Source of the DNA: Nocardioides sp. SR21
GTDB taxonomy: Bacteria; Actinomycetota; Actinomycetes; Propionibacteriales; Nocardioidaceae
Assembly: GCF_022761125.1 (NCBI RefSeq)
Contig: NZ_JAKWJR010000004.1
Coordinates: 342,582-406,581 of the forward strand
DNA: 64,000 nucleotides
Direction: 5' to 3'
Part shown: piece after piece, positions 55,748 through 63,936 of the stretch
Layout: each line of letters opens with the position of its first letter
How positions within the stretch are numbered: position 1 is the stretch's first letter
Notes under the pieces: model-generated
The model's input: only the letters and a program-made list of their open reading frames with translations
The model's database searches: none
What the model was told of the DNA's origin: nothing
Made by a program: the position numbers and the translations under genes

Positions 55748-57748
55748 ATGACGGAGAAGGATCGTCCCTGGGTGATGCGGACGTACGCCGGGCACTCGAC
55801 CGCCGCGGCGTCCAACGCGCTGTACCGGACCAACCTCGCCAAGGGCCAGACCGGTCTGTCGGTCGCCTTCGACCTCCCGACCCAGACCGGCTACGACCCG
55901 GACTCGCCGCTCGCGCGCGGCGAGGTCGGCAAGGTCGGCGTACCGGTCCCGCACCTCGGCGAGATGCGCCGGCTCTTCGAGGACATCCCGCTCACCGCGA
56001 TGAACACCTCGATGACGATCAACGCCGTCGCGATGTGGATGCTCGCGATGTACCAGGTGGTCGCCGAGGAGCAGAACCCCGACCTCTCGCCCGAGGACGT
56101 CGCCGCCCAGCTGGCCGGCACCACCCAGAACGACATCATCAAGGAGTACCTCTCCCGCGGGACCTACGCGTTCCCGCCCGAGGCCTCGATGCGGCTGATC
56201 GCCGACATGATCGCCTACACGGTCCACCAGATCCCGAAGTGGAACCCGATCAACATCTGCAGCTACCACCTGCAGGAGGCCGGGGCGACGCCGACGCAGG
56301 AGCTCGCCTACGCGTTGAGCACCGCGATCGCCGTGCTCGACCAGGTGAAGAGCTCCGGCCAGGTCAACGACGAGGACTTCGAGAAGGTCGTCGGCCGGAT
56401 CTCGTTCTTCGTCAACGCGGGCGTCCGGTTCATCGAGGAGACCTGCAAGATGCGGGCCTTCGTGCAGCTCTGGGACGAGATCACCCAGGAGCGCTACGGC
56501 GTCCAGGACCCGAAGATGCGCCGGTTCCGGTACGGCGTGCAGGTCAACTCCCTCGGCCTCACCGAGGCCCAGCCCGAGAACAACGTCCAGCGCATCGTGC
56601 TGGAGATGCTCGGCGTCACGCTCTCCAAGAACGCCCGGGCCCGCGCGCTGCAGCTGCCCGCCTGGAACGAGGCGCTCGGCCTGCCGCGGCCCTGGGACCA
56701 GCAGTGGTCGCTGCGTCTGCAGCAGGTGCTCGCCTTCGAGTCCGACCTGCTCGAGTACGACGACATCTTCGACGGCTCGCACGTCATCGAGGCCAAGGTC
56801 GCCGAGCTGGTCGAGGGCGCCCGCGCCGAGATCGACCGGGTGCAGGCGATGGGTGGGGCGATCGCCGCCGTCGAGTACATGAAGTCCGAGCTGGTGTCCT
56901 CGCACGCCGCCCGGCGCGCTCGGATCGAGGCGGGCGACGAGGTGATCGTCGGCGTCAACAGGTTCGAGACCACCGAGCCGTCGCCGCTGACCGCCGACCT
57001 CGACGGCGCGATCATGGCGGCCGACCCCGAGGCCGAGAAGACCGCCCGGTCGAGCGTCGAGGCGTGGAAGGCCCAGCGTGACGAGGGCGAGGTCGCCGAG
57101 GCGCTCGCAGCGCTGGCCGCGGCCGCGAAGACCGACGCGAACCTGATGGCGCCGACCCTGGCCGCCGCCCGGGCCGGCGCGACCACGGGGGAGTGGGCCG
57201 CGACCCTGCGCGAGGTGTTCGGGGAGTACCGCGGCCCGACCGGCGTCACCGGCGCGGTCGTGGTCGAGGCGGGCGCCGAGCTGACCGCGGTCCGCGAGCG
57301 GGTGAAGTCGACCGGCGAGGAGCTCAGTGGGAACACGGGCGGCCGGCTGCGGCTGCTGGTCGGCAAGCCCGGTCTCGACGGGCACTCGAACGGCGCCGAG
57401 CAGGTCGCCGTACGCGCCCGGGACGCCGGCTTCGAGGTCATCTACCAGGGCATCCGGCTCACCCCCGAGCAGATCGTCGCGGCCGCGGTGGCCGAGGACG
57501 TGCACTGCATCGGGCTGTCGATCCTGTCCGGCTCGCACATGGAGCTGGTGCCCGACGTCCTCGACGGCCTGCGGGAGGCGGGGCTGGGCGATGTGCCGGT
57601 CATCGTCGGCGGGATCATCCCCGAGTCCGACGGCCGCCGGCTGCTCGAGCTCGGCGTCGCGGCGGTGTACACACCCAAGGACTTCGGCCTCACCGAGATC
57701 ATGGGCGGCATCGTCGACGTGATCCGCAGGGCCAACGATCTGGACTGA
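55748..57748 (+). CDS. meaA: Adenosylcobalamin-dependent ethylmalonyl-CoA mutase (MeaA/Ecm)
   Basis: A carbon-skeleton mutase, 666 aa in one chain. The N-terminal barrel (MRTYAGHSTAAASNALYRTN, FDLPTQTGYDPD) differs from methylmalonyl-CoA mutase at the substrate site and matches MeaA-type ethylmalonyl-CoA mutase of the ethylmalonyl-CoA pathway (acetate assimilation or extender-unit supply). The C-terminal B12 domain has the base-off motif LDGHSNG (about 543-549), LSGSH and VIVGGIIPESD. A -10-like TACTCT lies 7 nt before the ATG. It acts with the PduO adenosyltransferase nearby. The crotonyl-CoA carboxylase/reductase partner is not in this window. Confidence 0.93.
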   Translation: MTEKDRPWVMRTYAGHSTAAASNALYRTNLAKGQTGLSVAFDLPTQTGYDPDSPLARGEVGKVGVPVPHLGEMRRLFEDIPLTAMNTSMTINAVAMWMLAMYQVVAEEQNPDLSPEDVAAQLAGTTQNDIIKEYLSRGTYAFPPEASMRLIADMIAYTVHQIPKWNPINICSYHLQEAGATPTQELAYALSTAIAVLDQVKSSGQVNDEDFEKVVGRISFFVNAGVRFIEETCKMRAFVQLWDEITQERYGVQDPKMRRFRYGVQVNSLGLTEAQPENNVQRIVLEMLGVTLSKNARARALQLPAWNEALGLPRPWDQQWSLRLQQVLAFESDLLEYDDIFDGSHVIEAKVAELVEGARAEIDRVQAMGGAIAAVEYMKSELVSSHAARRARIEAGDEVIVGVNRFETTEPSPLTADLDGAIMAADPEAEKTARSSVEAWKAQRDEGEVAEALAALAAAAKTDANLMAPTLAAARAGATTGEWAATLREVFGEYRGPTGVTGAVVVEAGAELTAVRERVKSTGEELSGNTGGRLRLLVGKPGLDGHSNGAEQVAVRARDAGFEVIYQGIRLTPEQIVAAAVAEDVHCIGLSILSGSHMELVPDVLDGLREAGLGDVPVIVGGIIPESDGRRLLELGVAAVYTPKDFGLTEIMGGIVDVIRRANDLD

Positions 57749-57756
57749 CTTCGCCC

Positions 57757-57762
57757 TAGACT
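57757..57762 (+). promoter_or_regulatory. -10 hexamer directly before the first PAS kinase gene
   Basis: TAGACT ends 6 nt before the ATG at 57769, consistent with a leaderless transcript starting inside the short gap after meaA. Confidence 0.4.
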
Positions 57763-57768
57763 CCGCTC

Positions 57769-59217
57769 ATGGTGCACCAGGTGGCGCCGAGGGATGCCCT
57801 GCTCAGGCTGTTCGAGCAGGCCGACGACGCCCGCGTGCTCGCGGATGTCGACGGAGTCGTGGTCCTGGTCAACCAGAGCTGCGAGGAGCTGGTCGGCTGG
57901 AGCCGCGACGAGCTCGTCGGGAACCCGGAGCGGCTGATCGTGCCGCCGCACCTGTACGACGAGTACGCCCGGCTGCGCGAGCTCATGGTCGCCTCCGACT
58001 CGCACGACGCCGTACGCCTGAACCTGCGGGCCGCGCACCGCGACGGTCGCGAGCTCCCGGTGCGGCTGACCGCGCGGCTGATCCACCTCGGTACCGACCG
58101 GCTGCTCTCGTACGTCCTCCAGCCGCGGGCCGACACCGGCGCCGACACCGGCTTCCGTGAGCTCCTCGACGCCCTGATCGACGGCAGCGTCATCGTCGAC
58201 GGCGACGGCCGGATCGTGATGGCGAACGAGCAGGTCGAGGCGCTGTTCGGCTACCGGGAGGACGAGCTGGTCGACCAGCCCGTCGAGGTCCTCGTGCCCG
58301 AGGCGGCACGGGAGGGACACGATGCGCTCCGGCACGGGTTCACCGGGCGCGCGCGGCGGCGTCCGATGGGCCGGGGCAACCGGGTCCTCGGCCGGCGCAA
58401 GGACGGGTCGACGTTCTCGGTGCAGGTGCTGCTGTCGACGATCGGCAGAGGTGAGGACGTGCTGATCTCGGCCACCATCCGCGACCTGACCGGGGTCGAG
58501 GAGCTGATGTCGCGCAACGACGAGCTGCGGGAGCAGTTCCTCGCCACCGTCTCGCACGAGCTGCGCACGCCGCTGACCACGATCATGGCCAGCTCGGAGA
58601 TGCTCATCGACGCGCTCGCGACCGTGGCCGACCCGGAGGCGCGCGAGCAGGCCGAGGCGTTCACCGAGCGCATCACGCGGGCCGCCCGCCGCGAGCTGAC
58701 CCTGATCGACGACCTGCTCGCGCTGACCTCGATCGAGGCGTCGGAGGAGCAGGTCGGGACCGGGCTGTGCGACCTCGGCCTGGTCGCCCAGGGTGCCGTC
58801 GCGCACGTGCGCGACCGCGCCGGCGGCCGTGGGCTGACGATCGACGTCGTCGGGACCGGCACGCCCGTGCTCGTCTCCGTCCAGGAGAGCTGGCTGGTGC
58901 GGGCCATCGGTTGCCTGCTGGACAACGCCGTGAAGTTCACCCCGCCCGGCGGAACGGTGACCGTCGTCGTCGGCGCCGGTGACGCGGCCACGCTGGAGGT
59001 CTGCGACACGGGGCCGGGCGTGCCCTCGGGGGAGCAGGAGCTGATCTTCGGCCGCCTCCGCCGTGGGGAGGACGCCGTGCGGGCCGAGACGCAGGGCGCC
59101 GGCCTGGGCCTCACCATCGCCCGCTCGATCGTCGAGGCGGCCGGCGGCACGCTGGTCGCCGTACCCGGTGACGGCGGCCGGTTCCGCATGTCGCTCCCGC
59201 TCGCGGGGCCGCGTTGA
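57769..59217 (+). CDS. Soluble PAS-PAS sensor histidine kinase 1
   Basis: A 482-aa cytoplasmic kinase without membrane segments. It has two PAS domains (about 10-125, VLVNQSCEELVGWSRDELVG; and 130-250, VMANEQVEALFGYREDELVD). Then a HisKA box [13 protein letters not shown] (His about 263), N box LLDNAVKFTPPGG, G1 DTGPGVP and G2 GAGLGLTI. The signal would be read by PAS, such as a ligand, light or redox. No response regulator is adjacent. Its end overlaps the next kinase by 4 nt. Confidence 0.92.
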   Translation: MVHQVAPRDALLRLFEQADDARVLADVDGVVVLVNQSCEELVGWSRDELVGNPERLIVPPHLYDEYARLRELMVASDSHDAVRLNLRAAHRDGRELPVRLTARLIHLGTDRLLSYVLQPRADTGADTGFRELLDALIDGSVIVDGDGRIVMANEQVEALFGYREDELVDQPVEVLVPEAAREGHDALRHGFTGRARRRPMGRGNRVLGRRKDGSTFSVQVLLSTIGRGEDVLISATIRDLTGVEELMSRNDELREQFLATVSHELRTPLTTIMASSEMLIDALATVADPEAREQAEAFTERITRAARRELTLIDDLLALTSIEASEEQVGTGLCDLGLVAQGAVAHVRDRAGGRGLTIDVVGTGTPVLVSVQESWLVRAIGCLLDNAVKFTPPGGTVTVVVGAGDAATLEVCDTGPGVPSGEQELIFGRLRRGEDAVRAETQGAGLGLTIARSIVEAAGGTLVAVPGDGGRFRMSLPLAGPR

Positions 59218-60710
59218 CGGCGGGCGAGGGCGCGAGCCTCGGGGAGGCCCTGCGCGCGCGGGTCGGCGACGCGATCTACCAGCTCTTCGACGAGGCCGAC
59301 GAGGCGCGGCTGCTGATGGGCACCGACCGCGGGATCGTCCTGGTCAACCAGGCCTGCGAGCGGATGTTCGGCTACGCCCGCGACCGGCTGGTCGGCCAGC
59401 GGGCGCGGATGCTCACGCCGGAACGCCTGTTCGAGGACTACGACCGCGTCTACGTCCGGCTGGTCGAGGAGGGCGCCAAGCGCACGGTCAACGTCAACCT
59501 GTGGGCGGTCCGGGAGGACGGCGACGAGTTCCCGGTCCGCGTGGTCTGCCGGCTGCTGCGGCCGTTCGACGACCACCCGCCGCTGCTCTCGCTGGTGATC
59601 GCCGACCGGTCCGACCCGGACGACGATCCGCTGGGCTTCTTCCTCGACACGGTGCACAGCGGCAACGTGATCGTCGACGGCTCGGGCCGGATCGTGATGG
59701 CGAACGCCCGGGCGCAGGAGCTGTTCGCCTACGAGAAGGACGAGCTGGTCGGCCGGCCGGTCGAGCTGCTCGTGCCCTCGGCCCAGCACGCGCGGCACGT
59801 CTCGCTGCGCGAGGGGTTCAGCGGCCAGGCCCAGCGGCACGAGATGGCCCAGGGCAACCGCGTGGTGGGCCGGCGCCGCGACGGGTCGACCTTCCCCGTC
59901 CACGTCGAGCTGTCCACGATCGGGACCGACCACGACACGCTGATCTCGGCCTCCGTCCGCGACATGAGCGCCGTCGAGGAGCTGCAGTCGGAGGCCGAAC
60001 GCCTCAAGTCGCTGTTCCTGAGGACGGTCTCCCACGAGCTGCGGACCCCGCTGACCTCGATCCTCGGCAGCGCGGAGATGCTCGCCGACGAGGTGGCGGC
60101 GGTCGACGACCCCGACCTGCGGGACCGCCTGTCGTGGCTCACCGGGATGATCCTGCGCGGGGCGCAGCGCCAGCACGACCTGGTCGAGGACCTGCTGACG
60201 CTCACCAGCGTGGACCGCGGCGAGGCGGACCGCGGTGATTGCGTCACCGACCTGACGGTGGTGATCGAGAACGTCGTCCACGAGTACCGGGCGGCCGCCG
60301 TCGCCGTCGGCGTGGACCTGCTGGCCGAGACCTCGGACGTGCCGATCCTCGTGCGCGCCGACGAGCACTGGCTCACGCGGGCGATCGACCCCCTGGTCGC
60401 GAACGCCGTGAAGTTCACCCCCCGAGGCGGCCGCGCGGTGATCACCGCCGGGTGGACGCCTGGCGAGGTCTGGCTGGAGGTGGCCGACACCGGCCCGGGC
60501 ATTCCCGAGGAGGAGTGGGAGCAGGTCTTCGACCGGCTGCACCGGGGCGCGGCCGCGGTCGAGGCCGAGGTGCCGGGCGCCGGCCTGGGCCTGGCGATCG
60601 CACGGTCGGTGGTCCACGCGAGCGGCGGCACGCTGGCCGTCGTACCGTCGCGCGAGGGCGCCCGGCTGCGGATGACGCTGCCCGGCATGGACGCTGAGAT
60701 GATGAGGTAA
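59214..60710 (+). CDS. Soluble PAS-PAS sensor histidine kinase 2
   Basis: A 498-aa kinase closely related in plan to kinase 1. It has PAS 1 (about 25-130, IVLVNQACERMFGYARDRLVG), PAS 2 (about 145-255, VMANARAQELFAYEKDELVG), His[16 protein letters not shown] (His about 274), N box NAVKFTPRGG, DTGPGIP and GAGLGLAI. The start is TTG 59214 overlapping the previous stop (TTGA), showing co-translation. The 3' end carries the iron-box-like sequence at 60703-60721. Confidence 0.92.
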   Translation: MTAGEGASLGEALRARVGDAIYQLFDEADEARLLMGTDRGIVLVNQACERMFGYARDRLVGQRARMLTPERLFEDYDRVYVRLVEEGAKRTVNVNLWAVREDGDEFPVRVVCRLLRPFDDHPPLLSLVIADRSDPDDDPLGFFLDTVHSGNVIVDGSGRIVMANARAQELFAYEKDELVGRPVELLVPSAQHARHVSLREGFSGQAQRHEMAQGNRVVGRRRDGSTFPVHVELSTIGTDHDTLISASVRDMSAVEELQSEAERLKSLFLRTVSHELRTPLTSILGSAEMLADEVAAVDDPDLRDRLSWLTGMILRGAQRQHDLVEDLLTLTSVDRGEADRGDCVTDLTVVIENVVHEYRAAAVAVGVDLLAETSDVPILVRADEHWLTRAIDPLVANAVKFTPRGGRAVITAGWTPGEVWLEVADTGPGIPEEEWEQVFDRLHRGAAAVEAEVPGAGLGLAIARSVVHASGGTLAVVPSREGARLRMTLPGMDAEMMR

Positions 60711-60721
60711 GGCTCTCCTAA
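60703..60721 (+). promoter_or_regulatory. IdeR/DmdR iron box upstream of the ferritin region
   Basis: TGAGGTAAGGCTCTCCTAA agrees with the IdeR/DmdR consensus TTAGGTTAGGCTAACCTAA at 15 of 19 positions. It overlaps the last codons of kinase 2 and lies 23 nt before the 67-aa gene. Iron-loaded IdeR would bind here. Confidence 0.72.
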
Positions 60722-60730
60722 CTCCTGTGC

Positions 60731-60736
60731 TACCGT
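60731..60736 (+). promoter_or_regulatory. -10 hexamer between the iron box and the 67-aa gene
   Basis: TACCGT ends 7 nt before the GTG at 60744, suggesting a leaderless transcript. The iron box would cover the -35 region. Confidence 0.5.
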
Positions 60737-60743
60737 TCCGGCC

Positions 60744-60947
60744 GTGGGCAAGAAGAAGGACTCCAAGTCGACGGTGGCGAAGCTGCCGAAGATCGAGTGC
60801 TGCGAGTCCAAGACCAAGTGCGGTCGCTGCCCGCTGCGGATGCTGAAGGAGGGCACGCTGCCCTCGGGGTATACGGTCAAGAAGCGCAAGCTGGTTCGGG
60901 TGGACGGCAAGAAGGTCACCAAGAAGAAGCTCGCCAAGGCTGCCTGA
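60744..60947 (+). CDS. 67-aa Lys-rich protein with a five-Cys cluster
   Basis: A small basic protein, with KIECCESKTKCGRCP at about 16-30 and then a Lys/Arg tail. Five Cys (CC, then C..C) in 12 residues could bind zinc, iron or a cluster. Both ends are strongly basic, suggesting RNA or DNA contact. It starts at GTG 60744, 7 nt after the -10. The ferritin gene follows 42 nt later on the same strand. I do not recognise a named family. The iron box and ferritin neighbour suggest an iron-linked role. Confidence 0.8.
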   Translation: MGKKKDSKSTVAKLPKIECCESKTKCGRCPLRMLKEGTLPSGYTVKKRKLVRVDGKKVTKKKLAKAA

Positions 60948-60989
60948 TCCGCCTGCCCCCTGATCACTGCTGACCCCGAGGAGCACCCC

Positions 60990-61514
60990 GTGGCCGCCCC
61001 CCGCTTCGCCGAGCAGCTCAACGTCCAGATCGGCAACGAGCTCTCCGCGCACAACCAGTACCTCGCGTGCGCGATCCACTACGACGCGCTGACGATGCCG
61101 CAGATGGCGGCGTTCTTCTACGCCCAGGCGCTCGAGGAGCGCGCGCACGCCATGATGATGGTGCAGTACCTCCTCGACACCGACGCGGAGGTGGCGATCC
61201 CCTCCGTCGAGGCGCCGGTCAACCAGTTCGCGGACGTCGTGGCGCCGGTCGAGCTCGCGCTCGAGCAGGAGAAGCGGGTCACCGAGCAGGTCAACGGGCT
61301 GCTGCGCATCGCGCGCGAGGAGTTCGACTTCGCCTCCGAGCAGTTCATGCAGTGGTTCATCAAGGAGCAGGTCGAGGAGGTCGCCACGATGAGCGACCTG
61401 CTCGCGGTGGTGAAGCGCAACGTCGACGACGTCGAGGACATCGAGGAGTACGTCGCCCGCGAGCAGAAGGGCGAGGGCGCCGACCCGACCGCCCCGCGCG
61501 AAGCCGGGGCGTAA
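60990..61514 (+). CDS. Ferritin (BfrB-like)
   Basis: An iron-storage protein, 174 aa. It has the four-helix-bundle plan with di-iron (ferroxidase) ligands: Glu of NVQIGNELSAHNQY, then LEERAHAMMMVQYLL with EERAH, and later EEFDFASEQFMQWFIKEQ. It resembles mycobacterial BfrB, the heme-free ferritin induced by IdeR under iron excess. The start is GTG 60990 with GAGGAG about 8 nt upstream. It is likely co-transcribed with the 67-aa gene under the iron box. Confidence 0.94.
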   Translation: MAAPRFAEQLNVQIGNELSAHNQYLACAIHYDALTMPQMAAFFYAQALEERAHAMMMVQYLLDTDAEVAIPSVEAPVNQFADVVAPVELALEQEKRVTEQVNGLLRIAREEFDFASEQFMQWFIKEQVEEVATMSDLLAVVKRNVDDVEDIEEYVAREQKGEGADPTAPREAGA

Positions 61515-61550
61515 CACCCGAGACCGCCGACTCTGCGACACACTGCACCC

Positions 61551-62456
61551 ATGTCGCAGCGCGTGATCGTCGTCGGAGCGGGCGTGGTCGGCCTGACGTG
61601 TGCGGTCCGGCTGCTCGAGGCCGGGCACCGTGTCGACGTGGTCGCCCGCGACCTCCCGCGCGAGACGACCTCCGCGGTGGCGGCAGCGCTCTGGTACCCG
61701 TACCGCGCGCTCCCGCGCGAGCGGGTGGTCAGCTGGTCGCGGACGTCGTACGCCGTCTTCGACGCGCTCGCGGACACCGATCCCGAGTGCGGCGTCCGCA
61801 TGATGCGGGGCACGGAGGTGCTGCGCGGTCCGCAGACCGACCCGTGGTGGAACGCCGCGCTGCCCGAGCTGGAGGCGACGCGGGACGTGCCGGACGGCTG
61901 GAGCAGCGGCTGGAGCTTCACCACGCCGGTCGCCGACATGCACGTCTACCTGGACTGGCTCGCCGGGCGGGTCACCGAGCTCGGCGGCACCATCACCCGC
62001 CTCAACCTCGGCGCGCTCCCGGGCGGCCTGGTGGTCAACTGCTCGGGCCTCGGCGCGCGGCTGCTCGGCGCGGACCGGACGGTGGTGCCGGTGCGGGGGC
62101 AGGTCGTGTACGTCGAGCAGTTCGGGCTGGACCGGTGGTGGCTGGACAACAGCGGACCGACGTACGTCGTGCCGCGCGCGCACGACATCGTCGTCGGTGG
62201 CACCGACGTCGAGGGGGAGTGGTCGCGCACCCCGCTGCCCGAGGTCGCCGAGGACATCCTCACGCGCGCGGCGCGGCTGGTGCCGGAGCTGCGCGGGGCG
62301 CGGGTGCTCCGTCACAAGGTCGGACTGCGGCCGGTGCGTCCGGCGGTGCGCCTGGAGCGGGTCGGCGACGTCGTCCACTGCTACGGGCACGGCGGGGCGG
62401 GCGTGACGATGAGCTGGGGCGTCGCCGACGAGGTCGTCACACTGCTGGACCGGTAG
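61551..62456 (+). CDS. FAD-dependent D-amino-acid oxidase
   Basis: Oxidises D-amino acids to 2-oxo acids, ammonia and peroxide. It has 301 aa, with the FAD loop VIVVGAGVVGLTCAVRLLEAG (first 20 residues after the start) and AALWYPYRA (flavin-contact region). VNCSGLGAR, PVRGQVVYVE and YGHGGAGVTMSWG near the C-terminus match DAO-family landmarks. It has no signal peptide. It follows ferritin by 36 nt. H2O2 from this reaction near an iron-storage gene is notable but may be coincidence. Confidence 0.9.
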   Translation: MSQRVIVVGAGVVGLTCAVRLLEAGHRVDVVARDLPRETTSAVAAALWYPYRALPRERVVSWSRTSYAVFDALADTDPECGVRMMRGTEVLRGPQTDPWWNAALPELEATRDVPDGWSSGWSFTTPVADMHVYLDWLAGRVTELGGTITRLNLGALPGGLVVNCSGLGARLLGADRTVVPVRGQVVYVEQFGLDRWWLDNSGPTYVVPRAHDIVVGGTDVEGEWSRTPLPEVAEDILTRAARLVPELRGARVLRHKVGLRPVRPAVRLERVGDVVHCYGHGGAGVTMSWGVADEVVTLLDR

Positions 62457-62489
62457 TCGTGGCGCCCCGGGCAGCGGTTCGACTGCGGC

Positions 62490-62495
62490 TAGGGT
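62490..62495 (+). promoter_or_regulatory. -10 hexamer directly before kinase 3
   Basis: TAGGGT ends 7 nt before the GTG at 62503, consistent with a leaderless mRNA. Confidence 0.4.
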
Positions 62496-62502
62496 CGGGC
62501 GC

Positions 62503-63936
62503 GTGGACGAGCACACCGGGGCGCTGCTGCGCAGCGTCCTCGACGCCGCGCCCGACGCGGTGGTGATCGCCGACCCCCAGGGTCGCATCGTGCTCGCCAA
62601 CGCGCAGTGCCTCGACGTCTTCGGCAAGTCGGCCGACGAGCTGATCGGCCAGACGATCGAGGTGCTCGTGCCGGCCCGGTTCCGAGACCGGCACCCCGCG
62701 CAGCGCGACGGCTTCGCCGCGCACCTGCGCCCGCGGGGACTGCTCCGGCTCGCCGCGGTGCGCGCGGACGGCACCGAGTTCGCCGCGGAGATCTCGCTGT
62801 CGCCGGTCACGATCGAGGAGGAGCAGTACGTCTCCGCCACGGTGCGCGACCTGACCGAGCGGATCCTCGCGGAGGAGCGGTTCCGGAGCCTGCTCGAGGC
62901 CGCTCCGGACCCCACGGTGATCATCGACCGCTCCGCGGCGATCGTGCTGGCGAACAACCGGGTCCGCGACGTGCTCGGCTACGAGCCCGGTGACCTCGTC
63001 GGGCAGCCGGTCCCGGCGATCGTGGCGCAGCCGGGCGAGGAGGAGCTGCTGCAGCGGATCGAGACCTATCTGGTCGCGCCCGAGGCGGTGCCGATGGGCT
63101 ACTCCCAGGAGTTCCGGGCGCGGCACCGCGACGGGCACGACTTCCCGATCGAGATCTCGCTGTCCCCGGTCGAGACCGCCGACGGCCTGATGGTCTCGAT
63201 CGCGATCCGCGACATGTCCGAGCGCATCGCGCTGGAGGCCGAGGCACAGCGGGTCCGCGACGAGCTGATCGCGACGGTGTCGCACGAGCTGCGCACCCCG
63301 CTGACGTCGATCATCGGGTACGCCGAGCTGATGCGGGACCTCGACGAGACCGACCTGAGCCGTCGCGCCCGCACGCAGCTCGCGATCATCGAGCGCAACG
63401 CCGCCCGCGAGCTGCAGCTGGTCGACGACCTGCTGACCATGGCGTTCATCGAGGGCAACCGGCTGCGGATCCTGCGCTCGCCGGTCGACCTCGGCGAGGT
63501 CGCCGGCCGGGTCGTGGGCGACCACGCGCTGGCCGCCCGCGAGCGCGGCCTGCACCTGAACCTCGAGCGGACCACGGTCCCGCTGGTGCTCGGCGACTTC
63601 TACCGGCTGGTGCAGGTGCTGGAGAACCTCGTCACGAACGCCGTGAAGTTCACCGACCCCGGCGGCCGGGTCGACGTGCGGATCAGCGAGGAGGGCTCCA
63701 TGGGCGTCCTCGAGGTCCGCGACACCGGCGTCGGCGTGCCGGCGGAGGAGCGGGCCCGGTTGTTCGAGCGGCTCTACCGCGGCCCCGCGGCGGTCGCCGC
63801 GCACACCCGGGGGGCCGGCCTCGGCCTGTCGATCGTCGAGGCGATCGTCCAGGCGCACGGCGGCTGGGTCGTCCTCGACAGCGAGGTCGGCGTCGGCACC
63901 GTGGTCCGCGTGGCCGTGCCGTTCGCCGACGTTTAG
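62503..63936 (+). CDS. Soluble PAS-PAS sensor histidine kinase 3
   Basis: A 477-aa cytoplasmic kinase. It has PAS 1 (about 12-120, VIADPQGRIVLANAQCLDVF) and PAS 2 (about 130-245, VLANNRVRDVLGYEPGDLVG). The HisKA box is [19 protein letters not shown] (His about 261), N box NLVTNAVKFTDPGG, G1 DTGVGVP and G2 GAGLGLSI. It starts at GTG 62503, 7 nt after TAGGGT. Two PAS domains in tandem match kinases 1 and 2, from which it may have arisen by duplication. Nothing more is seen in the last 64 nt of the window. Confidence 0.92.
   Translation: MDEHTGALLRSVLDAAPDAVVIADPQGRIVLANAQCLDVFGKSADELIGQTIEVLVPARFRDRHPAQRDGFAAHLRPRGLLRLAAVRADGTEFAAEISLSPVTIEEEQYVSATVRDLTERILAEERFRSLLEAAPDPTVIIDRSAAIVLANNRVRDVLGYEPGDLVGQPVPAIVAQPGEEELLQRIETYLVAPEAVPMGYSQEFRARHRDGHDFPIEISLSPVETADGLMVSIAIRDMSERIALEAEAQRVRDELIATVSHELRTPLTSIIGYAELMRDLDETDLSRRARTQLAIIERNAARELQLVDDLLTMAFIEGNRLRILRSPVDLGEVAGRVVGDHALAARERGLHLNLERTTVPLVLGDFYRLVQVLENLVTNAVKFTDPGGRVDVRISEEGSMGVLEVRDTGVGVPAEERARLFERLYRGPAAVAAHTRGAGLGLSIVEAIVQAHGGWVVLDSEVGVGTVVRVAVPFADV

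Noticed and set aside
58251..62957. A continuous minus-strand open frame of about 1570 codons opposite the kinase-ferritin region
   Set aside because: It is the antisense of several well-supported genes in a high-GC genome, with no domains or ribosome site. Such frames are a codon-bias artefact.
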